Positions 25,218 through 34,400 of a stretch of 37,773 nucleotides of DNA are shown here, in pieces. This DNA comes from Mycobacterium simulans (GTDB taxonomy: Bacteria; Actinomycetota; Actinomycetes; Mycobacteriales; Mycobacteriaceae). The position numbers were made by a program, and so were the translations under genes. Location of the stretch: NCBI RefSeq assembly GCF_900232995.1, contig NZ_OCVX01000003.1, positions 2,082,724-2,120,496 of the forward strand, read 5' to 3'. The notes below the pieces were generated by a model. It worked only from the letters and a program-made list of their open reading frames with translations. It was not told the DNA's origin and did not search any database. The first letter of the stretch is position 1; each line of letters starts with the position of its first letter.

Positions 25218-25970
25218 ATGACCGTGCCGACTTCCCCGCCGGCCGGATGGTATTTCGATCCCGACGGTTCAGGGGGCCAACGATATTGGGACGGTGAGCA
25301 CTGGACCAAGCACCGCCGGCCGGACCCTTCGGCGCCGAGATCGCAGTTGGCGGCCTTCGCTGCCAGTGTGCGCCGGCGCTGGTTGGGAATTCCCGCGGCA
25401 CTGCGGTTGACGCTGCCCATTGCGTTGGTGCTGATTCTGGTCGGGATCGGCTTCGTCGTCTGGATGCCGTCGCCGCGCGACGACTGGGCGCGGCTACCGA
25501 AGCAACTCAACTGCCAGTTGCAAGCCGGGCCGAAGCCGCCCGACAGCATCACCGTGGCGTCGGTCGACGTCAAGCACCCCCGAACCGGCGTGCTGGAGTT
25601 GGTGGTGCGATTCGCCCAGCCGCTACCGCAGGCACCGACGGGTTCGCACGCTTCGGGCTTTGTCGGTTACGTCCTGAACTACAGCGTCGCCAACAATGGC
25701 AAGAAGTTCGTCGAGCTGGGTCCGGAAGAGGACACCGACGACCTTGCCATCGATAGCACGTTGGCGGCGAATTCCGGTGAGGCATCCATGCGGGCGGACC
25801 GTGACACCAACGCCCGCCGGACCGAACCCGACACCATGCAGATCTACCTCGAGCTCAAGCGGCTGGGGATCGACAACCAAGAAGTGAATCCCGAACTCAC
25901 AATCGAGTCGCAGTTCAACACGCCGTCGACCACAACGGTGGAGTTCGCCACGCAGGTCTGCCGCGGGTAG
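25218..25970 (+). CDS. DUF2510 membrane protein (Rv3482c-like)
   Basis: 250 residues (about 260 recalled for Rv3482c). The N-terminus is a DUF2510 domain with the motif PAGWYFDPDGSGGQRYWDG, then HWTKH. A membrane helix follows at about 66-88 (LPIALVLILVGIGFVVW). The remaining 160 residues form an extracytoplasmic domain with Cys98 and a C-terminal VCRG. DUF2510 modules are frequent at the cytoplasmic end of actinobacterial membrane proteins, and their role is unknown. An ATG at 25218 with GGAG close upstream is used; a GTG two codons later is possible. It is convergent with the next small gene. Confidence 0.83.
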   Translation: MTVPTSPPAGWYFDPDGSGGQRYWDGEHWTKHRRPDPSAPRSQLAAFAASVRRRWLGIPAALRLTLPIALVLILVGIGFVVWMPSPRDDWARLPKQLNCQLQAGPKPPDSITVASVDVKHPRTGVLELVVRFAQPLPQAPTGSHASGFVGYVLNYSVANNGKKFVELGPEEDTDDLAIDSTLAANSGEASMRADRDTNARRTEPDTMQIYLELKRLGIDNQEVNPELTIESQFNTPSTTTVEFATQVCRG

Positions 25971-25988
25971 CGAAAGCTGTTCTGGCAG

Positions 25989-26396
25989 TTAACAGTACAG
26001 GTAGGCGATGTGCCAGCGGCCGTTCACATAGTCGGCCGTGAAGTGGCCGCCCAGCCGCGGATCGGCGTCGTTGATGTTTCCCGAGCCCCCAACGTACGGC
26101 CGGAAGCCGGGCGGATCCCAGGTGACCGACTGTGGATTGGATGGCATGTCGGGTGTGCAACCGACCTGCTTCTTGACGTAACCATCAATGATCTGCCGCT
26201 CCGCCGTGGCTTGGTCGCCAGCGTCGGGCGCCGGATCTGCGGCGCACAAATATGTTGCACCACAGATACTTTGGCTTGCGGTGACGAGTGCAACGTCAAT
26301 CACAGGTGCTGCCGGCACGACGGCGCCGCATGCCAACACGAAAAGTCCCACGATCGCGGCGAAGCCGATCCGCCCGAAACGTCTGCTGATGTGCAT
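25989..26396 (-). CDS. Small secreted protein, unknown function
   Basis: The ATG at 26396 follows a strong CAGGAGG site and opens MHISRRFGRIGFAAIVGLF, a Sec signal peptide cleaved near residue 30 (VVPAAP). The mature protein of about 105 residues has four Cys (ICGATYLCAADPA, VGCTPDM and the terminal YLYC), so disulfides are likely. The end, VNGRWHIAYLYC, resembles small secreted mycobacterial proteins of unknown role. The gene lies 31 bases after a small membrane-protein gene and is probably co-transcribed with it. I do not recognise a named family. Confidence 0.75.
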   Translation of the reverse strand: MHISRRFGRIGFAAIVGLFVLACGAVVPAAPVIDVALVTASQSICGATYLCAADPAPDAGDQATAERQIIDGYVKKQVGCTPDMPSNPQSVTWDPPGFRPYVGGSGNINDADPRLGGHFTADYVNGRWHIAYLYC

Positions 26397-26427
26397 GTTG
26401 CCTCCTGGGGCATTCGGACACCAAAGG

Positions 26428-26670
26428 CTACCGCGTCTTGACGACCTCCTCGCCGGACGAGTAACGCAGCCGAATGTTGGTGCCAAATACGTTTTCGATG
26501 ATGAACACGCCCAGGGGTTCGATTTCGTAGTAGTAATGCACGTGACCATGCGCGTCCACCGCCGTGGCACAGGTGCGGCCCGGGGCGCCGCATCGTTGCT
26601 TGATCGGTATGGCGAGTGCGGAGATCACCAGCACGACGGCGATCCCGATCACCAGTGGCGCTCTCCTCAA
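26428..26670 (-). CDS. Small single-pass membrane protein, unknown function
   Basis: About 80 residues: one N-terminal helix (RRAPLVIGIAVVLVISALA), then an exposed domain with two Cys (QRCGAPGRTCATAV) and the segments HGHVHYYYEIEPLGVFI and VFGTNIRLRYSSGEEV. The TTG at 26670 is preferred because GAGG lies 7 bases upstream; a TTG at 26688 would add six residues. It is the first gene of a pair with the secreted protein at 25989-26396, and divergent from the TDT transporter. I do not recognise the family. Confidence 0.65.
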   Translation of the reverse strand: MRRAPLVIGIAVVLVISALAIPIKQRCGAPGRTCATAVDAHGHVHYYYEIEPLGVFIIENVFGTNIRLRYSSGEEVVKTR

Positions 26671-26772
26671 ATGCCAACCTCGTTTCAAGCAGGATGCAGC
26701 ACGGATGGCAGTGTAGGCGACCGGGGCTGGCCTTGCGCCGGTGAACGTCCGGGCCAGTAGGGTCTGTCAAGT

Positions 26773-27918
26773 ATGGCCACTGCAAGCTCGGACGGCGCGT
26801 CGTCATCGCCAACGCGCATCGAGGTTCTGGGCAACATCGGTCCCAATTGGTTCGCCTCGGTCATGGGTACCGGAATCGTGGCCGTTGCCGGTGCCACGCT
26901 GCCAGTCCGGGTACCCGGGCTGCGCGGATTTGCCGAGGTGGTCTGGATAATCGCCGCTGTCTTGCTAGTAGTCCTGATCGTCTTGGTCGGGGGCCACTGG
27001 CTGCGACACCCCACCGTCGCACGCAGCCACGTCCGCAATTCGCAGATGGCGCATTTTTACGGGGCTGCGCCCATGGCCCTGATGACGGTCGGCGCTGGAG
27101 CGGTGCTGATAGGCGGGGATCTCATTGGGCAGCGCATCGCCGTCGATCTCGATTGGGTGCTGTGGACCCTTGGGACCCTCGGCGGGTTGTTCACCGCCGT
27201 CAGCATCCCGTTCCTCATGTTCACGCAGTACGAGGTCGAGCCGGATGCGGCCTTCGGTGGGTGGTTGATGCCGGTGGTTCCGCCGATGGTGTCGGCCGCG
27301 ACGGGAGCGATGCTGCTCCCGCATCTGCCGCCGGGAACCGGCCGGGAGACCATGCTGTACGGCTGTTACGCGATGTTCGGCTTGTCGTTGGTGGCTTCAG
27401 TGAACATCATCGCGATGATCTGGACTCGGCTTACCCACTACGGCACCTCGGGCACCGCGCGGGTGCCGACGCTATGGATCGTGCTGGGTCCGCTGGGTCA
27501 ATCCATCACGGCCGCAGGACTTCTCGGGGCCGCCGCCGCGAACGGGGCGATCGATCACCAGCTGGCCGAGGACATGAACGCGTTCGCGATCCTGTTTGGA
27601 GTTCCGGTGTGGGGTTTCGCGGTGTTGTGGATCGCGCTGGCCACCTCGCTCACGGTGCGAACGCTGTGCCGCGGGATGCCGTTCGCCCTGACCTGGTGGA
27701 GCCTCACGTTCCCGGTCGGCACCTTCGTCACCGGCACATCGCAACTGTCTGCGCATACTCACCTGCCCGCATTCAAGGTCGCGGCGGCCATCGCCTACCT
27801 AGGTTTGTTAGCCACTTGGATTCTGGTTGCCATCCGCACCGCGCGCGGTAGCCTGCGCGGCAACCTGCTTAAGGTGCCGCCCAGCAGCGCACCGGTCAAG
27901 GCCAGCAAGTCGCGATAA
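26773..27918 (+). CDS. TDT-family transporter (TehA/Mae1-like)
   Basis: Ten-helix membrane protein of the tellurite-resistance/dicarboxylate transporter family, which also includes malate permeases and SLAC anion channels. It has 381 residues. The family start NWFASVMGTGIVAVAG is at about 25-40, and the C-terminal TWWSLTFPVGTFVTGTSQL near 320-338 is characteristic. The substrate (C4-dicarboxylate, sulfite or another anion) cannot be inferred. The short C-terminal tail is basic. It is divergent from the small membrane-protein gene and convergent with the amidohydrolase (11-base gap). I do not recall this gene at this place in H37Rv. Confidence 0.88.
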   Translation: MATASSDGASSSPTRIEVLGNIGPNWFASVMGTGIVAVAGATLPVRVPGLRGFAEVVWIIAAVLLVVLIVLVGGHWLRHPTVARSHVRNSQMAHFYGAAPMALMTVGAGAVLIGGDLIGQRIAVDLDWVLWTLGTLGGLFTAVSIPFLMFTQYEVEPDAAFGGWLMPVVPPMVSAATGAMLLPHLPPGTGRETMLYGCYAMFGLSLVASVNIIAMIWTRLTHYGTSGTARVPTLWIVLGPLGQSITAAGLLGAAAANGAIDHQLAEDMNAFAILFGVPVWGFAVLWIALATSLTVRTLCRGMPFALTWWSLTFPVGTFVTGTSQLSAHTHLPAFKVAAAIAYLGLLATWILVAIRTARGSLRGNLLKVPPSSAPVKASKSR

Positions 27919-27929
27919 CCGGGTGAGCA

Positions 27930-29330
27930 TCACTGCAGGCGGCGTCCCTGAACATACGTTTCGGCAATGGATGTCTCGCGGATTCCCATCAGCAACGCGA
28001 ACAGGGTTTGGTCGCGCGCCATGACGGCGTCGTCCGAGCGCGCGCCGTAAGTCAGCGCGGCCTGCAGTGCCGGGGTTCGGCTCGGGTCGATAACGACGAA
28101 GTCGGCTTCTTTGCCGACGTCGAAGTTGCCGAAGCGGTCCTCCATGTCGAGTGCGCGTGCACCGCCTAGGGTTCCGATAAACAGCATCTCGGCCGGATGC
28201 ATGGAAACCCCGGCCGCGCCCGGTTCGGAGATGTGTACCTTGAACGCCGCACCGATCACCTGCGGGATGAGCCACTCGTCTCCGCCGCCGTAATCCGTTC
28301 CGGCGGAAATGTTTACACCGGAAGCCACGGTTCGCAGCCACGGCATCGTGCCGGATCCCAGGAACTGCTGAGAAATCGGGCAGTGCGAGATCGAAGTGCC
28401 CGTCTCGGCCATCCGCTCCAGTTCCACATCCTGGCAGTGCACCGAATGCGCCATGATGCTGCGGCGCCCAAGCAGGCTTGATCCGCCAACGGTCGAGCCC
28501 GGCAGGAACTTGCCGTCGTAGGTGTCCAGGTATGAGTTGACCTGATACCTCTCTTTGGTTGCGTCCACTTCGCCGGTGCCCGGACGATTGTTCTCGTTGA
28601 GGTGGGTATGGAAGTACACGCCTCGATCGCGTACTGAGTCATACAGCTCGCCAAGGCTTTTCAGGGTCTGTGTGGTCACCGCGAGTGAGAATCGCGGGAC
28701 GATCGCGACGTGCAATCGAGCGCTCCTCACATCGCCGGTGTCGGCCGCGTGCCACTTGTCGATCTCCTCGCGGGTCAACCGAATGGCGTCTTCTTCCGAG
28801 GTGAACAGTCGCGCCGCCGCCGCAGGGCCGGTTGTCTGGATACCGCGCCCACTGACGATCCGTAGTCCGCGACGCTGGGTTTCGGTGAACAACGCATCTT
28901 GAGCGTGGGGAAACGCGGACCCAAACACCATGGCGGCGGTGGTTCCCGCGGCGATGCGCCGATTGCAGAACTCGATCGCCGCCTGCGCAGCGACGTTCGT
29001 ATCGGCGAAATGGGATTCCGAAGGGTAGATGCACAGGGTCAGCCACTCCAGCAACTGCCCGCCGCCGTAGGAGTCACCGGCATAGGTCTGCGGGAAATGC
29101 ACGTGGGTGTCGACAAAGCCTGGGAGCAAATAGCCGGGCCGGTGATCGGATGTGGGCGCGGATTGATATTGCGACGGGATGCCCGCACGCTCGCCGCAGA
29201 AAGCGATGCGGCCGTCGTCGCCGATGACCAACGCGCCGTCGGGAATTGAAGCCAGGGCATTGGCGGCGTCGGTCACCAACGGAGCGCCGGCGAGGTGAAA
29301 GACGTGCCCCAGATGAATCCGACTTACCAC
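27930..29330 (-). CDS. Guanine deaminase-like amidohydrolase
   Basis: Metal-dependent amidohydrolase, 466 residues, most similar in motifs to guanine deaminase (guanine to xanthine + NH3). The zinc ligands are visible: HVH at 76-78 in PGFVDTHVHFPQ, His241/His243 in HTHLNEN with Glu246, His295/298 in MAHSVHCQDVE, and Asp346 in GTDYGGGDEW. The C-terminal composite domain ends ETYVQGRRLQ. The GTG at 29330 follows GGGAGGAACGG. It lies 12 bases after an MFS exporter gene and is probably in its operon, which suggests purine handling. Other purine or pterin-type deaminases of the ATZ/TRZ group cannot be excluded. Confidence 0.85.
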   Translation of the reverse strand: MVSRIHLGHVFHLAGAPLVTDAANALASIPDGALVIGDDGRIAFCGERAGIPSQYQSAPTSDHRPGYLLPGFVDTHVHFPQTYAGDSYGGGQLLEWLTLCIYPSESHFADTNVAAQAAIEFCNRRIAAGTTAAMVFGSAFPHAQDALFTETQRRGLRIVSGRGIQTTGPAAAARLFTSEEDAIRLTREEIDKWHAADTGDVRSARLHVAIVPRFSLAVTTQTLKSLGELYDSVRDRGVYFHTHLNENNRPGTGEVDATKERYQVNSYLDTYDGKFLPGSTVGGSSLLGRRSIMAHSVHCQDVELERMAETGTSISHCPISQQFLGSGTMPWLRTVASGVNISAGTDYGGGDEWLIPQVIGAAFKVHISEPGAAGVSMHPAEMLFIGTLGGARALDMEDRFGNFDVGKEADFVVIDPSRTPALQAALTYGARSDDAVMARDQTLFALLMGIRETSIAETYVQGRRLQ

Positions 29331-29342
29331 CCGTTCCTCCCA

Positions 29343-30581
29343 CTAGGTTTGTTGGCGGGCTTGCCGACGACTTGACGTCGCCCAGGCGAGCAGAGCGAAT
29401 GAGGTTGCGCCGCAAGTCACGAACACCCACGCCATGGGTTCCTGCGAATGTTCAGGGATGGCGCCGACGACAAACATGGCGATGGTAATGATCAGGTAGG
29501 TGCCGGCACTGATGAGGCCACCGATCAATCCGAGGTTGCGACTGTATAGTCCCAGCGCTTCGCCGTACATCTGGGGACAAAGTTCGCCGCAACCTAACAG
29601 CGCTAGGCAGGCGCCGACCGTGATCGCCAGGGCGTGGTTTCCCACGAGCAAGCCGGACCCGAGTAGCACCGCGGTGCCAAGGCCGAAGACAGTCAGGGCG
29701 CCCATGGCCAGTCGTCGCGTAGGCAGGCGCGCGGCGAAGATGCCGCATATCAGTTCACCGCATAGATTGGCCGCCCCGACTATCAGTGCGACCAGTCCGT
29801 AGGCCGCCGGCGAGAAGCCGAGATTCTCCTGGTAGAGGAACGGACCGACAACGCCGAAGGCCAGCTGCGCCGAGGCGATGAGCCCGAACACCAGCACGAA
29901 ACACAAGAACACCCGGTTGCGGCTCGCATTGGCGACAACCTGGGCGATCGCTGCGATGTTGATCGGTGAACGATCCGGGCGCGCAAGAGTTTCGGGCAGC
30001 GCCAGGATGACTATCGCCGCTGCGAGCAGGGCGAGGGCGGCGATACAGACGAACGCCAGGCGCCAAGAAAGGTACTGGACCAGGATGCCGCCAGCCGCGG
30101 GTGCCAGCACCGGCGCCAGCCCCCACGCCGTGCCGAGCAGACCCGACACCGACGTCAGGCGAGGGCCGCGGAAGCAATCAGCGGCGATTGCAAAGGACAC
30201 CACCATGCAGGCGCAGGCGGCCGCGCCCTGCACGAAGCGCGCCGCCAGCAAGAGCGCCACATTATCGGCCAGCGCGCAGAGCAGGCTCATTGCGACGACG
30301 ATGCCCAGGCACGTCACTAGCACCGGCTTACGGCCCCGGGCATCGGCGATGACTCCCACCGGGATGAAGGCCAAGCCCATGCCTAGTACGTAGGCCGCGA
30401 CCGTGTGCTGCATCGCCGCCGATGACGAGTGCAGGTCGACGACCATCTGCGGGAGCGCAGGTGTGTACAGGTCAAGTGGAATCTGGCTCAGCGGCACCAC
30501 GAACAGCAAAATGGCGATGAGCTGCCGCGGTGGTGTCGCGAGCGAGTATTCGGGTTCGGCGTCCCCCACAACTTCCGCCAC
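29343..30581 (-). CDS. Bcr/CflA-type MFS multidrug exporter
   Basis: Twelve-helix major facilitator, 412 residues, DHA1 group. The Bcr/CflA signature LSQIPLDLYTPALPQMVVDL is at about 31-50, and motif A (GVIADARGRKPVLV) follows after the second helix. Members export drugs, peptides or nucleobase-like compounds by proton antiport. It is placed just upstream (12 bases) of the guanine-deaminase-like gene, so a substrate related to purines is possible but only inferred. It is divergent from the GAP/Sap-like gene across 82 bases. Confidence 0.88.
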   Translation of the reverse strand: MAEVVGDAEPEYSLATPPRQLIAILLFVVPLSQIPLDLYTPALPQMVVDLHSSSAAMQHTVAAYVLGMGLAFIPVGVIADARGRKPVLVTCLGIVVAMSLLCALADNVALLLAARFVQGAAACACMVVSFAIAADCFRGPRLTSVSGLLGTAWGLAPVLAPAAGGILVQYLSWRLAFVCIAALALLAAAIVILALPETLARPDRSPINIAAIAQVVANASRNRVFLCFVLVFGLIASAQLAFGVVGPFLYQENLGFSPAAYGLVALIVGAANLCGELICGIFAARLPTRRLAMGALTVFGLGTAVLLGSGLLVGNHALAITVGACLALLGCGELCPQMYGEALGLYSRNLGLIGGLISAGTYLIITIAMFVVGAIPEHSQEPMAWVFVTCGATSFALLAWATSSRRQARQQT

Positions 30582-30663
30582 AAGGCCGGATCATTGCATG
30601 CCAGCGCCTAGGTATTCGAGGTTTTGCTTCAATCTGGGCCGCCGGGGAGCGTTCGACGCGTCA

Positions 30664-31353
30664 ATGCGAAGATTGCTGCCCGTGATAGGAAATTTGGCGC
30701 CAGTGCTTACCCATCTCGTGCCGCTCGCGCTGGTCATCGCCGTCTCACCATTGACAGTCATCCCGGCCGTATTGGTTTTACATGCGCCGCGGCCGCGGCC
30801 GGCGAGCCTGGCCTTCCTGGGCGGCTGGGTGTTGGGACTGTCCGCACTGACCGCGATCTTCGTCACGGCTTCCGGCGCACTGCACGGTCTGAACAACGCG
30901 CCGCCGACCTGGGCATCCTGGGTGCGGGTGGTACTGGGTTCGGCGCTCATCGCGTTCGGTGTATACCGGTGGCTGACCCGCCACGGCCATAGCGAATCGC
31001 CACGCTGGATGCGAACGTTTGCCACCATCACCCCGAAGCGCGCGGGGGTAATGGCGGCGGTGCTATCGGTAGGTAGGCCCGAAGTGTCGATCATGTGCGT
31101 GGCGGCGGGACTGGGTATCGGCACCGGCGGACTCGGCGTCGGGGGCAGGTGGATAGGCGCCGTGATCTTTGTCGGCATCGCGGCATCGACGGTCGCCGCT
31201 CCCATCTTGGCCTACGTCGGCGGTGGTGATCGCTTCGACGAACCGCTGACCCGGCTCAAAAATTGGATGGAAAAAAACCACGCCGCGATGCTCGCGGTCG
31301 TGCTGATCTTGATCGGTCTAATGGTGCTCTACAACGGAATTCACGCGCTCTAA
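30664..31353 (+). CDS. GAP/Sap-family integral membrane protein (Rv3481c-like)
   Basis: 229 residues with about six helices, exactly the length recalled for Rv3481c. The pattern LVPLALVIAVSPLTVIPAVLVL near the start and LGGWVLGLSALTAIFV are typical of the GAP (Sap, sulfolipid-1-addressing protein) family, whose members help move lipids to the mycobacterial surface. Near the C-terminus RLKNWMEKNHAAMLAVVLILIGLMVLYNGI forms an amphipathic segment and the last helix. The ATG at 30664 has GGGAGCG upstream; the frame is open further upstream but that part is antisense to the MFS gene. It is convergent with the patatin gene. I do not see the acyltransferase gene that I recall as Rv3480c. Confidence 0.85.
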   Translation: MRRLLPVIGNLAPVLTHLVPLALVIAVSPLTVIPAVLVLHAPRPRPASLAFLGGWVLGLSALTAIFVTASGALHGLNNAPPTWASWVRVVLGSALIAFGVYRWLTRHGHSESPRWMRTFATITPKRAGVMAAVLSVGRPEVSIMCVAAGLGIGTGGLGVGGRWIGAVIFVGIAASTVAAPILAYVGGGDRFDEPLTRLKNWMEKNHAAMLAVVLILIGLMVLYNGIHAL

Positions 31354-31368
31354 GACCTACCTGCGCGA

Positions 31369-31420
31369 GCAGACACAGAATCGCACGATTTGAGCTCAAA
31401 TCGTGCGATTCTGTGTCTGC
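31369..31420. terminator. Perfect 52-bp palindrome, probable bidirectional terminator
   Basis: Two 26-base arms with no spacer: the left arm begins GCAGACACAGAATCGCACGA and the right arm is its exact reverse complement. The centre is GAGCTC (SacI-like). It lies in the 77-base gap between two convergent genes, where transcription must end from both sides. Its outer word GAGCAGACACA matches the hairpin at 19085-19148. Confidence 0.85.
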
Positions 31421-31430
31421 CCGGCGGAGG

Positions 31431-34400
31431 TTACCGTCGTCCCGTCCTGGCGGCTGCTATCACGGTGACGCCCAATGCGATCGCTCCCACCACGATCAGG
31501 GGATGCCACCATTGCGCACCCAGCCAGTAGGCATTCGCGCCAACCAGGCCAGGGTGCTTCTCATCGCCAAATAGCCAGTCGCGGACAACTGGCGTCGCCA
31601 GCGAAAGCACCGCTCCTACAAGCGTTACCGACACCAGCGCGAACAACAGCCGGCTCGACAACTGCCACGTTCCCAAGACGATGAGATAACTACCGGTCCC
31701 CGCCATGATCAGGCCCGTCACACCGAGCACCGTCACCGATTGAATCGCGGCCGCAACGCCGAGCACCAGCAGCACCGCGCCGGCCACGATGGTCGACCTC
31801 GCAATACCCTTGGTCAGCGAAACGACTCGATAGCCGCCCAGCGTCAACGTTCGCAAGGTGACCACCGGCGGCTTGATCACACTGGGAAGTTGGCGGACGG
31901 ACCCGGCCGCCCCGGACGCCGTCGCAGCGGCCTTGGCGACGGTGTGTGCCATCAGCGGCGAACCCTTGTCGGTGAGGAACGTCTCGCTGGCGACCGGATT
32001 TTCGTTCAACAGCGCGTATTTGGCCTGTCCCGGGCTTGCGGCCAGCACCTTCTGGGCCCAGGTTCGCGAGGTCGTCGGGCTCCAGTCCGGCCGCTGTCCC
32101 GGCCGGGGATCGATCACGGTGTTCGCCAACCCGTCCAGCTCCTCGTCGAGAACCCGTCGCTGCCACGCTTGCGCCAGCCACATCGAGGTGCGGGGAATGC
32201 TGGGCGGTAGCGCCTGTGCCGGGTCGTCTAGGAACGCGAGCTCACCGAGCAGCATCTGCCGGTCCTTATCTGAACTCGGAAGCTCAAGTGCCCCAATAGC
32301 TTTGAGCTGATCGAGAAGCCATTGCGCGTTGCTTCCGGCTCCGTCGGCCGCTGCGCGGGTCTGTACGATCCAGCGCAGCCGTCGCGGATCCAGTAGGAGG
32401 TGGACGAGCCAGCCCGATCCGTCGAGCCGGCCCCACATCCAGTCATTGGCTCGCCAGGACCGCTTGTAGAAGGCGCCGAAGTGGTGAAACTGCATGCCGG
32501 TTAGCTTCTGCTGGGCCGTCTGCCAATCGGGCGCGAGCAGGCTGCGGGTATCGGCGCTCACTTGCACCAGCTCCACGGACTGGTCGATGTCTGCCTCGGC
32601 GGGAAGCATCGCCCGCTGGGTTGCGGCCAGATCGAACAATTTCACTGCCAGGGTTGGTGGGTCGTCATTCGATCCCAGGTAGTCGAGGTAGGTACTCAGC
32701 GGACTGGCCGCGGTGGCGGCTAGCCGAGTCAAGGTCTGGTAGTTGTTCGCTAACACGCCGCCAAGCCGTTCCCAAACGTCTTCCTGCACCTTCAAGTGTT
32801 GGAGATAGTCCGCGGCCACCAGGCGGGCGGCGCTGGCAAGCGAACCTCGCCGGACCGCCTCGCCCGAGCACACCGTGCGAACAAGCCCACCGAAATCGAC
32901 TGGTGCGGGCGGCGGGCAGGCCTGGTGGATTCCCTTGGTGAGCTCCGCCAAGGTGGCGATATCGGCATCGGACTCTGCGAGCTGGTATGCCGCCTGAACC
33001 ACGTTGAGCGCGCACCCTTTTGCGAGGTCGTACGCCGGTTGGCCATACCGAGCAAAGTCGGCGGGACCGTCGGGCAGCGGCCGGTCGGGTGGTTGCGACC
33101 AACGACTCAGGATCGACTCGGTGATCTGCCGGCCGCACAACTTCTCGGCGTCACTACCGACGGCGAGTTCGGGTTCCCAGTTCGTCGGAATGCATTCGGC
33201 TGACGGCCCCGACTGCGGTGGCCAGGAATTGAGCTGGCGCAGCAGAGCATCGGTGAGTGCTTGGGTATGTTTGGTTGCCTCTCGGGTCGCGTAGTCCGCC
33301 AGCAGTGACGGAGTGAGCAGCCGCAAGCCCTCGGGCAGCGTCGCCGCGAGCTCTGCGAGGCGAAGTTTGGTCTCCGTTCTCGCATCCATTCGGTCCTGAT
33401 GGGCGCGGATCTCTCGCAGGTCGGTGGCGATCGACTGAGTGGTGATCGCCGCCAGGTCTTTGAGAAGCCCGTCGACCAGCCCGGGTGGCTCGTTCACATT
33501 GGCCGGGGGAACCTCCTGCGCCAGATCCGGCGCCGGTCCGGAGGACGGCACCACGAAGAGGAGCACCCGGCGCACCGGGCGCCGGGCGGGACGGTCGAAG
33601 ATGCGCCTGAGTAGCACGCCGATGGGCCGGTTATCGAGCAGTCCACCATCGGCGACCCAGTGTGCGCGGGTGATGTTGGCGAAGGGCGCCATCGGGGGTC
33701 GAGCCGGTACGTCGCCCTTGGCAGCGGTTCCTGCTGTGAAGGGCAGGAACGAAGGCTCGAAGGCCACCGGGAAGGACGCGGAACTGCGGGCGGCCAAGGC
33801 CACGGCCGCTAATGTGCCCGTCCTGGCGAGCTCTGTTTCGGTAAAGGTGAAAAGTCCGCGCCGGTCAACATCCTGAACGAGCGTGCCGAACGAGTCGGTG
33901 AATCTGCTTGTCGCGCCGTCGAGCAGCGTCGTCGTGACGTACAGGGTGGTTGATGGGGTGCGGGCGCCGGCCGGGAACTGCGCAGGCGGGAACGGCCCGG
34001 TCGCGAGTTTGGGAATCTGCTTGGCCAACGCGGCGAACATCCGTTCGTCGCCGTACAGCAGGGACGGTGTGTACTTGTCGCGCGGGTCGCGCAGCAGATC
34101 GGTCAAAGCCCCGAGATCGAGCCAGAGGGCGCGAAGTCCGCCCAGGTCAGATCCCGAGACCCGCGAGGACGCAAGCAAAGCCGCGTTGATGCCACCCGCA
34201 CTCGTCCCGGACAGGATGTCGACGTCGACGACCATGTCGAGCAGGTCGATGAGTTCGGCGTAGAGCTTGAGAGCGGCGGTCGACTCCTTGGTGAGTCGGT
34301 TGTCCGTCGGGAAGGTTCCGCCCGCTCTCCGCCACTGTGATGCCTGCGCGAGCAGGTTGATCTCGCGCGCCACACCGGCCATCCAGATAGCGAGACTGAC

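Noticed and set aside
26847..27851. 334-codon alternative plus frame inside the TDT transporter
   Set aside because: Arg/Gly/Ala-rich shadow frame; the transporter frame has clear membrane helices and family motifs.
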